From Zwartia hollandica (GTDB lineage Bacteria; Pseudomonadota; Gammaproteobacteria; Burkholderiales; Burkholderiaceae_B), in assembly GCF_019923725.1 (NCBI RefSeq), contig NZ_JAHXRI010000010.1, positions 62,001-126,000 on the forward strand: a stretch of DNA of 64,000 bases. Reading direction: 5' to 3'. The translations under genes and the position numbers were made by a program. Positions 17,812-25,632 of the stretch are shown piece by piece. Below the pieces are notes generated by a model. It saw nothing but the letters and a program-made list of their open reading frames with translations. It did no database searches and was not told the DNA's origin. Numbering within the stretch: position 1 is the stretch's first letter; every line of letters begins with the position of its first letter.

Positions 17812-18992
17812 AGCCATTGTTCCGGCTTTGAGAGCAGGAACTCGGTCAAGGGTATGCCGCCTGTGCCCACGACCAAGGGCTTGCTTTGCTTGTAGTTGTT
17901 CGTGAAGTGCTTCAGCCCTGGATACTGACCTTTATCGCGACCGCTCTTTACCTCGATCGCGGTCAGTCTCTCGCCTTGGCTGAGCACAAAATCAACTTCG
18001 TCGGCACGCTCACGCCAATACTGCAGGGCCACACCCGAAGGCTTGTAGTTATGGAGGTGGGCGCCGACAGCGGACTCAACTAAGCGCCCCCACAACTCGC
18101 GATCTTTAAGCGCGGCCTCAAAGTTTGTCCCGAGCTGCGCACTCACCAGCGCTAAATTCAACGCCTGCAGTTTTGGGCTCGACGCACGACTGCGAGCCTG
18201 ATCACCTGCGAACTTCTCAAGGCCTGTCAGCAGCCATGCGCCGCTAAGCAGTGTGAGGTAACTCGAAAGCGTTGTCGTATTGCCAGCATCTTGCAATTGC
18301 CCGATCATTTTTTGATATGACAAAATCTGACCCGAGTAATGGCACCCCAATACAAACAAGCTTCTTAACAACGCAGGCTTGTCGATGCGCGTGAGTTGCA
18401 ATACGTCTTTTGCGAGTGTTGGTTCAATAATCGAGTCGAGCACATAATCGCGCCACCGGTTCTCGTCAGAAATCAGGGAGGCCGCGCCGGGATAGCCACC
18501 GAAATAAATGTACTGCTCGAGGTTCCAGTCAAACGCTTCGCGCATTTCCGCGAAAGACCAGTGCGGCACGCGGATTAACTCAAAGCGCCCTGCGAGACTT
18601 TCGCTCACGCCTTGTTGCATCAAAAACTGAGACGAACCCAGCAGCACGACACGCAAAGGATTAGCCGCTTCAGAATTAAAGCTGTCCTCGTCCCACAACA
18701 TTTTGATGACTTCAGACCAACGCTCTACTTTGTGCACTTCATCCAATACCAGCACACATGGTTGGCCTTGGGCAGACCGGCGAGCGACAGCCCACTGCTG
18801 TTGAAGCCACGCTGCGTCAGGCTTACTCGGCAGATCAGCAGACGCGTAATGACTCACCCCCTGAAAGCTCGCCATCGCTTGGCGCGCAAGGGTTGTCTTG
18901 CCGACCTGACGCGGCCCGGACAAAATCTGTATGAAGCGTCGGGGCTCAACTAGGCGCTGACACAAGGTGGCGTACTGAAGACGATTAAACAT
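17808..18992 (-). CDS. AAA ATPase with DUF4143 C-terminus
   Basis: The 394-residue protein has Walker A SGPRQVGKTTLARQ (about residues 25-38) and Walker B VLVLDEVHKVERW (about 81-93). The C-terminal DUF4143 region includes a nuclease-like EVDFVLSQGERLTAIEVKSG segment that fits PD-(D/E)XK residues. Proteins of this kind are widespread, usually solitary and functionally unassigned. The intergenic region in front of the start holds a nested palindrome (19011-19062) that may be its operator or promoter region. Confidence 0.93.
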   Translation of the reverse strand: MFNRLQYATLCQRLVEPRRFIQILSGPRQVGKTTLARQAMASFQGVSHYASADLPSKPDAAWLQQQWAVARRSAQGQPCVLVLDEVHKVERWSEVIKMLWDEDSFNSEAANPLRVVLLGSSQFLMQQGVSESLAGRFELIRVPHWSFAEMREAFDWNLEQYIYFGGYPGAASLISDENRWRDYVLDSIIEPTLAKDVLQLTRIDKPALLRSLFVLGCHYSGQILSYQKMIGQLQDAGNTTTLSSYLTLLSGAWLLTGLEKFAGDQARSRASSPKLQALNLALVSAQLGTNFEAALKDRELWGRLVESAVGAHLHNYKPSGVALQYWRERADEVDFVLSQGERLTAIEVKSGRDKGQYPGLKHFTNNYKQSKPLVVGTGGIPLTEFLLSKPEQWL

Positions 18993-19010
18993 AGCTTAGT
19001 CTTTAATATT

Positions 19011-19062
19011 ACAATTTGCTCAACATGGTGAGTAATTTTACTCAATATATTGAGCAAATTGT
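19011..19062. promoter_or_regulatory. Nested inverted repeat upstream of the DUF4143 gene
   Basis: ACAATTTGCTCAA (19011-19023) is matched perfectly by TTGAGCAAATTGT (19050-19062). Inside it, TGAGTAA (19029-19035) pairs with TTACTCA (19038-19044). The structure fills the gap between the ATPase start and the end of the next gene. It has TGAG/CTCA half-sites like an operator, but could equally be an RNA hairpin. Confidence 0.6.
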
Positions 19063-19072
19063 AAATTTTTAC

Positions 19073-19702
19073 TTACTCCCCGTCAGTTTCTGCTGCAAAC
19101 CTCTCCTGCACCATGTCGCGCAAGGTCTCGTCTAAGCACGGATAGAACTCAGACTCCGCCTCAAAGAAACACTGCATTTCTTCTACGTCGTCGGGGTAGT
19201 TCATCTTCAGACACCCCATCAGATCCCAGGCGTGCAAGAAGAAGTCAATCAACTGCCCCATTGTGAGCGGCCTGGCAGAGGTGCGCGTGGTGGGTTCTTC
19301 TAAGGTCTCGCCCTCGTACTCATCCACGACACGGTAGTGAATGCGTTTGCCAACTAGGCGCGCGTAGACCACGGTCACATCAAACGTTGTCGAGCGGATA
19401 CTAATGCGCGCGATTTCTACCTCCTTAGGCTTTAAGCGCGCCAAGAACTCACCGCCTAAAAACATGGGATGCATACGACCGAGCATCGTCCGATCAAACG
19501 ATTCGAGTTCGGGCTCTTTAAGGAAGTCCGGCAGCTCGTCGATGGCGCCGTTCTCGAGCGCGCCTTTAATCATCTCGCGCCGGGCTCGGCCTTTGACGTG
19601 CGTTAAGAGCTCAGCCTGTAAGTCATACCGTGCGAAGTAATCGCGCGGACGATACTGCAACGAGCTGACCGGTAACGCCTTGGGTGTTTGCGCCTTAGAC
19701 AT
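19073..19702 (-). CDS. Hypothetical protein
   Basis: The frame is open from 19729, but ATG 19702 has a strong GAGGAG site and gives 209 residues. The protein has a YRPRDYFARYDLQAEL start, a strand-rich middle (VEIARISIRSTTFDVTVVYA) and an acidic C-terminus. No family is recognised. It overlaps the end of the upstream 110-residue gene by 8 bp, so the two form a translationally coupled pair of unknown function. Confidence 0.75.
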   Translation of the reverse strand: MSKAQTPKALPVSSLQYRPRDYFARYDLQAELLTHVKGRARREMIKGALENGAIDELPDFLKEPELESFDRTMLGRMHPMFLGGEFLARLKPKEVEIARISIRSTTFDVTVVYARLVGKRIHYRVVDEYEGETLEEPTTRTSARPLTMGQLIDFFLHAWDLMGCLKMNYPDDVEEMQCFFEAESEFYPCLDETLRDMVQERFAAETDGE

Positions 19703-20027
19703 GACGGCTCTCCTCGCGCAACTCGGCAACCCAGGACGGTGGCATTGAATCCCCCTTCACGGTGAAGACAATATGCGGATTGTGTTTGAGAGGACCTAGC
19801 CACATATCGGCTAAGGCCACCCAGTCATCGGGCTCAAAAGACTCGGTGCGCAACGCGTCAAGCGCGCTTTCAAGATCGCCGCCACTCATTGCCACAAGGC
19901 AATAGAGGTCGGCATCGCCAACGCCCAAGAACTGCTCACTTTCGAAGGCACGACAGTCACCCGGATAGTGGGCTGCGATATCGGTTTTACGAAAAAAAGC
20001 CGACAAAAACTTCACTTGCACAGTCAT
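19695..20027 (-). CDS. Hypothetical protein, partner of the downstream gene
   Basis: The 110-residue, acidic, cytosolic-looking protein (MTVQVKFLSAFFRKTDIAAH) belongs to no family I recognise. A GGAGATTGCA ribosome site precedes the ATG. It overlaps the following gene by 8 bp, which argues for coordinated expression of two interacting proteins. Confidence 0.7.
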   Translation of the reverse strand: MTVQVKFLSAFFRKTDIAAHYPGDCRAFESEQFLGVGDADLYCLVAMSGGDLESALDALRTESFEPDDWVALADMWLGPLKHNPHIVFTVKGDSMPPSWVAELREESRHV

Positions 20028-20104
20028 TGCAATCTCCTGTTTAGCCAGTTTGGCAATACGCCCGGGTTGGCAAGTTGGATATAAATCCCCCGTCCTACTT
20101 CACT

Positions 20105-20512
20105 CTACCGCCCATAAACGTTATACCCACCCACGCCATTCGGTATGACTTGAGTCGAACCATTTGGACCGTACACGTTATAGCCGCCGACGCCGTTTGA
20201 TTGAATCTGCGTCGTGCCATTAGGACCATAGCTGTTGTAGCCGCCCACACCGTTGGGTATGACCTGCGTTGAGCCTTGTGGGCCATAGACGTTATAACCA
20301 CCGACACCGTTTGACTGGATCTGGGTCGTGCCATTGGGACCGTAGGTGTTATAGCCCCCTACGCCATTAGGGATCACTTGCGTTATGCCCTGCGGGCCAT
20401 ACACGTTGTAGCCACCTACCCCGTTGGGTATCACTTGGGTCTGAGCCAACACGAGCCGATCACAGAGGGCAAGGCTCCATACAGCCAACACAACGACAGC
20501 AAGCTTTTTCAT
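20105..20512 (-). CDS. Secreted protein of 19-residue glycine/asparagine/tyrosine repeats
   Basis: ATG 20512, with AGGAG 7 bp upstream, gives 135 residues, so an earlier in-frame ATG at 20569 is not used. Residues 1-24 are a signal peptide ending LVLAQ. The whole mature protein is a tandem array: five 19-residue units plus a 16-residue final unit, with consensus TQVIPNGVGGYNVYGPQGS. Units alternate between TQVIPNG and TQIQSNG. Such repeats could form a beta-solenoid or bind a surface, but function is unknown. No cysteine or catalytic motif is visible in the repeats. A stray piece of one repeat occurs at 21100-21129. Confidence 0.85.
   Translation of the reverse strand: MKKLAVVVLAVWSLALCDRLVLAQTQVIPNGVGGYNVYGPQGITQVIPNGVGGYNTYGPNGTTQIQSNGVGGYNVYGPQGSTQVIPNGVGGYNSYGPNGTTQIQSNGVGGYNVYGPNGSTQVIPNGVGGYNVYGR
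20108..20440 (-). repeat. 57-bp tandem repeat array
   Basis: This is the coding repeat of the secreted protein: five 57-bp units and a partial sixth of 48 bp. The copies vary mostly at third codon positions while the peptide is conserved, which indicates selection on the protein. Confidence 0.9.
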
Positions 20513-20696
20513 AGTCGATCTCCTGTTTAGGAGATGATGCGCCATTGAGTGCCTCACTGGATGACACACTTAAAAAGCGTTGAAATCACAGGCAATCACG
20601 TACCCCCTCCCTCAGCCTGGCAATTAACTCTTAGCATTGATCCGTTGAGACTTTCTTAGTCATTGAAGCATTGCAGTTATAGCAAAAAAGAGATAA

Positions 20697-20819
20697 ATTA
20701 CCTATGCGACCGGTAAGCAGTTAGTGGTGCTGCATATCTTCACCAAAAAGACTGAAAAAACACCGAGTCGAGCCATTGAAACGGCAAAAGACAGATTACG
20801 GAGAATCAATGTTAAATGA
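20697..20819 (+). pseudogene. C-terminal remnant of a HigB/Gp49-like toxin
   Basis: Directly after an in-frame TAA (20694-20696) a 40-codon frame reads LVVLHIFTKKTEKTPSRAIE and then a TAKDRLRRINVK segment, ending in TGA at 20817-20819. This matches the usual C-terminus of HigB-type RelE-superfamily toxins (LHxFxKKTxKTPxxEIxxAxxR). The N-terminal half, with the start codon and first catalytic residues, is absent. The stop overlaps the start of the XRE gene, the normal toxin-antitoxin arrangement. The toxin is therefore broken and the antitoxin is left as an orphan. Confidence 0.75.
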
Positions 20820-21093
20820 CTTAAAAGGTGTCAAAGCCCGCCTCTTGAAGGATCCCGAGGCGAGTGCCGAGTACGCAAAGCAAGCACCTGAGTTCGCGAT
20901 CGCACGCGAGCTTATCGCTGCACGTGTTCGAGCAGGCATGACACAAGCCGAATTGGCCCAGCGCATGAGCACGACTCAATCAACGATTGCCAGACTAGAA
21001 AGCGGTCGTATGTTGCCCTCAATGCGGACATTTTCTAGGTATGCTCAAGCCACGAATAGCCATCCAGTATTGCGGCTAGTTGCAAAAACGTGA
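20809..21093 (+). CDS. XRE-family antitoxin (HigA-like), orphan
   Basis: ATG 20809 with GGAG 8-9 bp upstream gives 94 residues; the longer frame from 20776 has no ribosome site. The C-terminal half is a Cro/C1 helix-turn-helix (AGMTQAELAQRMSTTQSTIA, then RLESGRMLPSMRTFSRYAQA). It follows the remnant of a HigB-type toxin with an 11-bp overlap, so it is the antitoxin of a decayed HigBA-type module. It may still repress its promoter. Confidence 0.88.
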   Translation: MLNDLKGVKARLLKDPEASAEYAKQAPEFAIARELIAARVRAGMTQAELAQRMSTTQSTIARLESGRMLPSMRTFSRYAQATNSHPVLRLVAKT

Positions 21094-21099
21094 AGGTTT

Positions 21100-21129
21100 T
21101 ACCCACCCACGCCATTCGGCATGGCTTGG
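21100..21129 (-). repeat. Stray copy of part of the 57-bp coding repeat
   Basis: Bases 21100-21119 are identical to 20124-20143 (TACCCACCCACGCCATTCGG), and similarity continues for about ten more bases with a few changes. It is a detached fragment of the repeat array on the same strand, directly after the XRE gene. Confidence 0.75.
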
Positions 21130-21157
21130 TTCGAGGCGTCTTCCTGAAAAACGCCAA

Positions 21158-22057
21158 TTATTTCGGACCCGGCCCACCTGGTTTGTATTGCGGATAGATG
21201 ACCGCGATCGGCAAGCCAAGCTGCGTCATGAATTTTTCTAGGTAAGGCTCCCATATTGCGCGACCATCTCTGTGGCCAAACAAACTGTGCGCGTCTTCAC
21301 CAAACACACCGAAGGCCACAAGCTGCGCCTTGGGGTTTGCTTTGCTGTAGCGCTCAAACATGTCTGAATAAATCTCTTTAGAGAAATAACTATCGTTATC
21401 TCCATACAGCCAGAGCGATGGGATGGTTGTTGCAGCCCCATAGCTTGCAGCACCTTTCGCCAGATTAGGCGCCCACCCAAGGCAATTTGTTTGACGCAGC
21501 CCACCCGCGAAATTCACTAAACCTTTAACGGAGGGATCGGGCTTAGAGGCACCATAGGCAAGCGTGGTCCAGCCACCATGAGACTGCCCTAGTACCAAGG
21601 TTTGTGTACGATCAACATAGTCAAGAGTGTGCGCATAAGCGACTGTGGCTGCGACATCCTCCGCTTGCTCGAGACCATTGGACTCGACATTGCATTCACC
21701 GCCGACATAACTGCCGGTTGATTTTGAAAATCCCGAGCGCATTGGTACAAAGACAACATAGCCGCGCTCAAGAAAAAATCTCGCCGCCCACCCAGGCGTA
21801 TAGCGAGCCTGCAACCCGGGCGGCCCAGCTTGTTTTCCATGGTTAATGACAATCAAAGGAAACGGTCCATTTCCCTTGGGCTTGTAAACGGTTGTTTCTA
21901 GCTTAAGTGTGCCAAGCAATATCTTTTTAGGGATAAAGATGACTTCCGACGGCAGGCTTATTTGCTGAGCCCAAACCAAGGTCGCAGGTGCAAACAGCAC
22001 GATTGCTAAGCCCAAGGCACAAAACGTTTGTGTGAAAAGCTTGATCATTATTATCAT
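21158..22057 (-). CDS. Exported alpha/beta hydrolase, dienelactone-hydrolase-like
   Basis: The frame is open from 22087; an ATG at 22057 (or 22048) starts a clear signal peptide ending LVWAQQ, so about 299 residues are expected. The protein has the nucleophile elbow GQSHGGW (serine), an oxyanion segment VINHGKQAG, and a late acidic/histidine pair (DNDSYFS and EDAHSLFGH). It is a periplasmic serine esterase or peptidase of the dienelactone-hydrolase-like group. The substrate cannot be named. It is 13 bp downstream of a small hypothetical gene in the same direction. Confidence 0.85.
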   Translation of the reverse strand: MIIMIKLFTQTFCALGLAIVLFAPATLVWAQQISLPSEVIFIPKKILLGTLKLETTVYKPKGNGPFPLIVINHGKQAGPPGLQARYTPGWAARFFLERGYVVFVPMRSGFSKSTGSYVGGECNVESNGLEQAEDVAATVAYAHTLDYVDRTQTLVLGQSHGGWTTLAYGASKPDPSVKGLVNFAGGLRQTNCLGWAPNLAKGAASYGAATTIPSLWLYGDNDSYFSKEIYSDMFERYSKANPKAQLVAFGVFGEDAHSLFGHRDGRAIWEPYLEKFMTQLGLPIAVIYPQYKPGGPGPK

Positions 22058-22100
22058 CCAACGCCACCACGAGGGCGCCCCTCGCATACGGTAACACCCA

Positions 22101-22469
22101 TTACACTTCTTCCCAGTCGTCGTGCACTATGGGGTCACCCGACACATCCCACACCATCGAATGGTATTGCACCTCAAACCACTGCCGAAACATCCCTAGA
22201 GTACGACGCTCTGGCCACATGCTTTCATCCATAAACCAAGAGAATAGAAATTGTGTGAATATTGCATCCCAACGTCGTTCAGCCCAGCGCTGTGCTGCCT
22301 CTGGCGTTTCGACCTTACCCTCCGGAATAAGAAAAGCGTCTTGCTCTTGCCGAAAAGCGTCAAGCGTGAGGTAAGTCATAGGCTCTGGGTCTACACGCAA
22401 GATCCAGTCGAGTGCGGGCTGCTTAGGTAGTAAGACAATCAGATTGCGGTTTATCAGTGCACGTTTCAT
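22101..22469 (-). CDS. Hypothetical protein
   Basis: The 122-residue, tryptophan-rich protein (ALDWILRVDPEPMTYLTLDA, then FSWFMDESMWPERRTLGMFR) has a WFEVQYHSMVWD tail. It looks like a cytosolic protein found adjacent to other genes in proteobacteria, but I cannot name a domain. It precedes the exported hydrolase on the same strand by 13 bp after the likely hydrolase leader is allowed for. Confidence 0.65.
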   Translation of the reverse strand: MKRALINRNLIVLLPKQPALDWILRVDPEPMTYLTLDAFRQEQDAFLIPEGKVETPEAAQRWAERRWDAIFTQFLFSWFMDESMWPERRTLGMFRQWFEVQYHSMVWDVSGDPIVHDDWEEV

Positions 22470-22933
22470 AGGAGCCTGTTAAGTTGTAAAAAAACAGTAC
22501 GATCATGAGGATTTTATGAAAAAAACACTTGTTTAAATCATAAATCCGCATGACCATGCGGATCTGTTTCCAGCAGTTAAGGCATTTGGGTTTTAACCGT
22601 ACCCCCAGACTTTGTACTCTGACAGCTTTGCTCTACCTGCGAAACGACCATTGTTGATGCGTCTAGTGACTTACCGAACTGCCGTTGGAAGGATTCACCT
22701 CCTCCTGCTTGCATATGTCTATTAGATGTTACGTAACAGATTAAAGCTTAACGAGTTGGCCACTGAGATAAAGACCTCAAGCGGACGGACGGTCAAATGA
22801 CGACGCGATATATTTATTTGCTTCATTTATATATAGATAGAAAATAACTATAAAATCGAACAAACATAGCACTATGCTTACTCAAAAAAGCAGATCAGGC
22901 AAGAAGTCGTCATGACACCTAAGGAGACTGGAA
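22470..22933. other. 464-bp intergenic region with one hairpin
   Basis: No open frame is supportable. ATCCGCAT (22544-22551) and ATGCGGAT (22556-22563) form an 8-bp stem with a four-base loop, a possible terminator. The 3' part is AT-rich and should hold the promoter for the dioxygenase gene, which has an AAGGAG ribosome site 9 bp before its ATG. Confidence 0.6.
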
Positions 22934-23824
22934 ATGAATCAAGCCGTTGCCTCGCCTAAAAGTATAAAAATTACACCGCTGAATGGACCACTTGGAGCGG
23001 ATGTCGAGGGTGTTGATTTTTCAACGCCTTTAAGCGAGACCGATCGCCAAACAATAGAGCAAGCGTGGACCAAGCACCTGATACTGCGCTTTAGGGGGAT
23101 TGGCAAGCTTTCGGCAGATGATTTGATTCTGTTCTCCAAAAACTTTGGTAAGTTGGATTCTCGCCCCATTGGTACCTCTGACAGGAATCCGTATTTTGAT
23201 GTTGATAAACCAGAGATCACGATTATTTCTAATGTGGTGATGGATGGGAAACCAATCGGTGGGCTAGGCTCCTATGAGGCGGTATGGCATTCAGATATGA
23301 CCTATGTCGATCTGCCCCCAAAAGGAAGCTGTCTCTACGCAGTTGAAATTCCGCCTAGTGGCGGAGATACGTACTTCACAAACATGTACGAGGCTTACGA
23401 AACACTCAGCCCTGCGATAAAGGAAAAGATCCAGAACCTTTTTTGCATTCACGATGCCAGTCGTAATAGCGCCGGGGAATTAAGAAAGGGATTCAAAGAT
23501 ATTGATGACCCAACGCAAACGATTGGTGCACGACATCCCTTGGTCCGCCTTCATCCTTTGAGTCAACGTAAAGCTTTATTTTTAGGTCGTCGCAGGAGTG
23601 CCTATATTTCAGGCTTGTCTTTGTCTGAAAGCGAGGACCTGCTAAACCAATTATGGGAACACGTCACGCAACCGAAATTCGCTTGGGGCCAGCAGTGGAA
23701 ACTCGGCGACATGATCATGTGGGACAACAGATGTACGATGCACCGCAGAGAAGCATTTGACACATCGAGCCGCAGGTTGATGCTTCGCACTCAAATTTCG
23801 GGCGAACCAGTGTTGGCAGCTTGA
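22934..23824 (+). CDS. TauD/TfdA family Fe(II)/2-oxoglutarate dioxygenase
   Basis: The 296-residue protein has the iron-binding facial triad: H119 and D121 in WHSDMTY and H270 in RCTMHRRE. An arginine about 11 residues later (SSRRLMLR) would bind 2-oxoglutarate. Length is normal. The family hydroxylates sulfonates, phenoxyacetates, carnitine precursors and similar compounds. The next gene, 32 bp downstream, encodes a Bug-type binding protein, so the pair may import or sense and oxidise the same organic acid (inference). Confidence 0.93.
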   Translation: MNQAVASPKSIKITPLNGPLGADVEGVDFSTPLSETDRQTIEQAWTKHLILRFRGIGKLSADDLILFSKNFGKLDSRPIGTSDRNPYFDVDKPEITIISNVVMDGKPIGGLGSYEAVWHSDMTYVDLPPKGSCLYAVEIPPSGGDTYFTNMYEAYETLSPAIKEKIQNLFCIHDASRNSAGELRKGFKDIDDPTQTIGARHPLVRLHPLSQRKALFLGRRRSAYISGLSLSESEDLLNQLWEHVTQPKFAWGQQWKLGDMIMWDNRCTMHRREAFDTSSRRLMLRTQISGEPVLAA

Positions 23825-23856
23825 TTCTTTTAACCTACATATCGCGGACAAACTAA

Positions 23857-24852
23857 ATGACACACCGTTTCAATAAATTTCTGATATTGCGCGGACTTAC
23901 TGTCATAGCAACGTGTGTCATGACTATGTTGGGCATGACGGTTCAGGCTCAGTCTTTTCCTAATGCGCCTGTCACTTTTGTTGTCCCTGGGCCAGCAGGG
24001 AGTGGGACTGATCAGATTGCAAGACTTTTGGCTGAGCAGTTCACGAAACAGTGGAACCAATCTGTCGTCGTGGAAAACCGTGCGGGTGCTTCGGGTTCGC
24101 TCGGGGTGCAAATGTTGATGCGCGCCAAACCTGACGGATACACCATTATGATTGGCCATGTATCCACGCACGGTATCGTGCCAGCGCTTCGCAAACCTAA
24201 ACCCTACGATCCATTTACGGACTTTGCACCGATCGGCGAGATTGGCTCCTCGTCCAATATTCTCGTCATTACAGCTGAGAAAAACATTAAGACATTAAAT
24301 GAATGGGTTGCCGCGTCTAAAACAAAGAGCACTGTTTCGTATGGTTCGCCCGGGATAGGCTTGTCTCAACACTTTGATGGTTACTCTTTCGGCAAACAAT
24401 TTAATGTAGAGGTGCTGCATGTTCCTTACAAAGGAACCGGACCCGCGGTGAATGATTTGCTTGGTGGCCGAATCGACATGATGTTTGTGACCCCCCCGGC
24501 TGTGATGCCTATGGTGAATAGCGGAAAACTGGTCGCGTTAGCGCAAACTTCTGAAACCCGCCAGATGGCCTTTAGCAACGTACCGACCTTTAAAGAACTC
24601 GGTTACGGTGAGTTAGTTAATAAAACTTGGTGGGGTTTGTTTGCACCCCTTGGTACACCTAAAAATATTGTTGAAAAACTCCATGAGTCACTTTTAAGTG
24701 CTCTCAAGAATGATTCGGTCCGAAAGGGACTAGAGTCGCTCGTTGTTGATCCAGCACCGCCCAAATCATCCGCCGAATTCGGTGATTTTGTCCGGACGGA
24801 TTTCCAGCGTTGGGTGGAACTGGTTCAGCAGTCAGGCATCACTGTGAACTAA
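23857..24852 (+). CDS. Bug/TctC-type tripartite tricarboxylate transporter binding protein
   Basis: The 331-residue protein has a signal peptide ending VQAQ and the family features PVTFVVPGPAGSGTDQIAR, VVVENRAGASGSLG and ILVIT...VSYGSPGIG. These periplasmic receptors are greatly expanded in Burkholderiales and mostly lack adjacent TctAB membrane genes, as here. It probably binds a carboxylate. It is in an operon-like arrangement after the TauD-type dioxygenase (32-bp gap). Confidence 0.95.
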   Translation: MTHRFNKFLILRGLTVIATCVMTMLGMTVQAQSFPNAPVTFVVPGPAGSGTDQIARLLAEQFTKQWNQSVVVENRAGASGSLGVQMLMRAKPDGYTIMIGHVSTHGIVPALRKPKPYDPFTDFAPIGEIGSSSNILVITAEKNIKTLNEWVAASKTKSTVSYGSPGIGLSQHFDGYSFGKQFNVEVLHVPYKGTGPAVNDLLGGRIDMMFVTPPAVMPMVNSGKLVALAQTSETRQMAFSNVPTFKELGYGELVNKTWWGLFAPLGTPKNIVEKLHESLLSALKNDSVRKGLESLVVDPAPPKSSAEFGDFVRTDFQRWVELVQQSGITVN

Positions 24853-24863
24853 TGCCAACGTCC

Positions 24864-25421
24864 CTACGCCTTTAACCACCGATCCAACACCGTGGTCACA
24901 TAGTCTTTAGGCAGCATATGCCCTGCCTGCGGTACGACCGTAACAGGCACACCCAATAACTGACCGAATTCACTCACGTTTTCTGGATTACTTTGCCAGT
25001 CTTGCTCACCGACATGTATCTCGCAGCGCATGGACGTGGGGTACTTCTTGGCAAGGGCTAACTCTTTTAGCTTGCGTGCGCGGGGTGGCACAAAATGTGT
25101 TCCGGTCTCGTTATTTGAAAATTCACCAACAATCGGGGATAGCAGCAAGACCTTGCCGGTATACGCTGGCATCAGGGTCTGAGCGTGTAAAAACAAATAG
25201 GCACCGAAGGAATTCGCCAGAATCCTTGCGTGTTCGTGCCAAAAGTGCGTTTGTATGTCTCGCGCGACGTGTTCCACCTGCTCCTGAAAACTGAGCGCAG
25301 CAAACGCACCAACGGTCTCACGACCTACCACAGAGAGCTTGCGCTCAATTAAAGCGGTACCAAGTCCCGACCCTAGTCGCCCGCCGCGACCGGGTAGGTA
25401 ATACAAGGCACTATCTTGCAT
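24864..25421 (-). CDS. Small alpha/beta hydrolase-fold protein
   Basis: The protein has about 185 residues; ATG 25421 is chosen, with a GTG at 25433 as the alternative. It shows ALYYLPGRGGRLG near the N-terminus, a nucleophile elbow ANSFGAY, an acidic residue in VGEQDWQSN and a histidine in VPQAGHMLP. It resembles YqiA-like small esterases but cannot be assigned. The start codon ATGCAAGATAG overlaps the stop of the small regulator-like gene upstream, so the two are translationally coupled. Confidence 0.7.
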   Translation of the reverse strand: MQDSALYYLPGRGGRLGSGLGTALIERKLSVVGRETVGAFAALSFQEQVEHVARDIQTHFWHEHARILANSFGAYLFLHAQTLMPAYTGKVLLLSPIVGEFSNNETGTHFVPPRARKLKELALAKKYPTSMRCEIHVGEQDWQSNPENVSEFGQLLGVPVTVVPQAGHMLPKDYVTTVLDRWLKA

Positions 25422-25569
25422 AAAGAAGATCACTCAAGATGCGCTTTGCAGTTTCAGGCTCGCCATTCAGATACAACGAAATAGCTTCGTCAAACATAGC
25501 GCGAGCGAATGCGGAATCGCTCTCAACGCGTGCTATCACTGTTTCCTTGAAGTTCTTTGTAAGTACCAT
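25411..25569 (-). CDS. Short antitoxin-like protein, probably truncated
   Basis: ATG 25569 opens a 52-codon frame ending in TAG at 25411, shorter than usual annotation cut-offs. It reads MVLTKNFKETVIARVESD, then AFARAMFDEAISLYLNGEPE and a TAKRILSDLLYAR tail. This matches the first half of addiction-module antidote/transcriptional regulators (MALTRxFKETVxARxxxDPxF...LLxGExxxAKxxLRDY), which normally continue into a helix-turn-helix of about 40 residues that is missing here. It is probably a truncated antitoxin. No cognate RelE-type toxin is seen. Confidence 0.6.
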   Translation of the reverse strand: MVLTKNFKETVIARVESDSAFARAMFDEAISLYLNGEPETAKRILSDLLYAR

Positions 25570-25632
25570 TTAATTTTTTATCTTTAAACCATCACACTTT
25601 GACTCTACCCGCAAGCTCTGGTCTAGTGCGGA

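Noticed and set aside
20108-20440. Tandem repeat considered as a CRISPR array
   Set aside because: The 57-bp units are contiguous, in frame and coding, with no unique spacers. No cas genes are present anywhere in the window.
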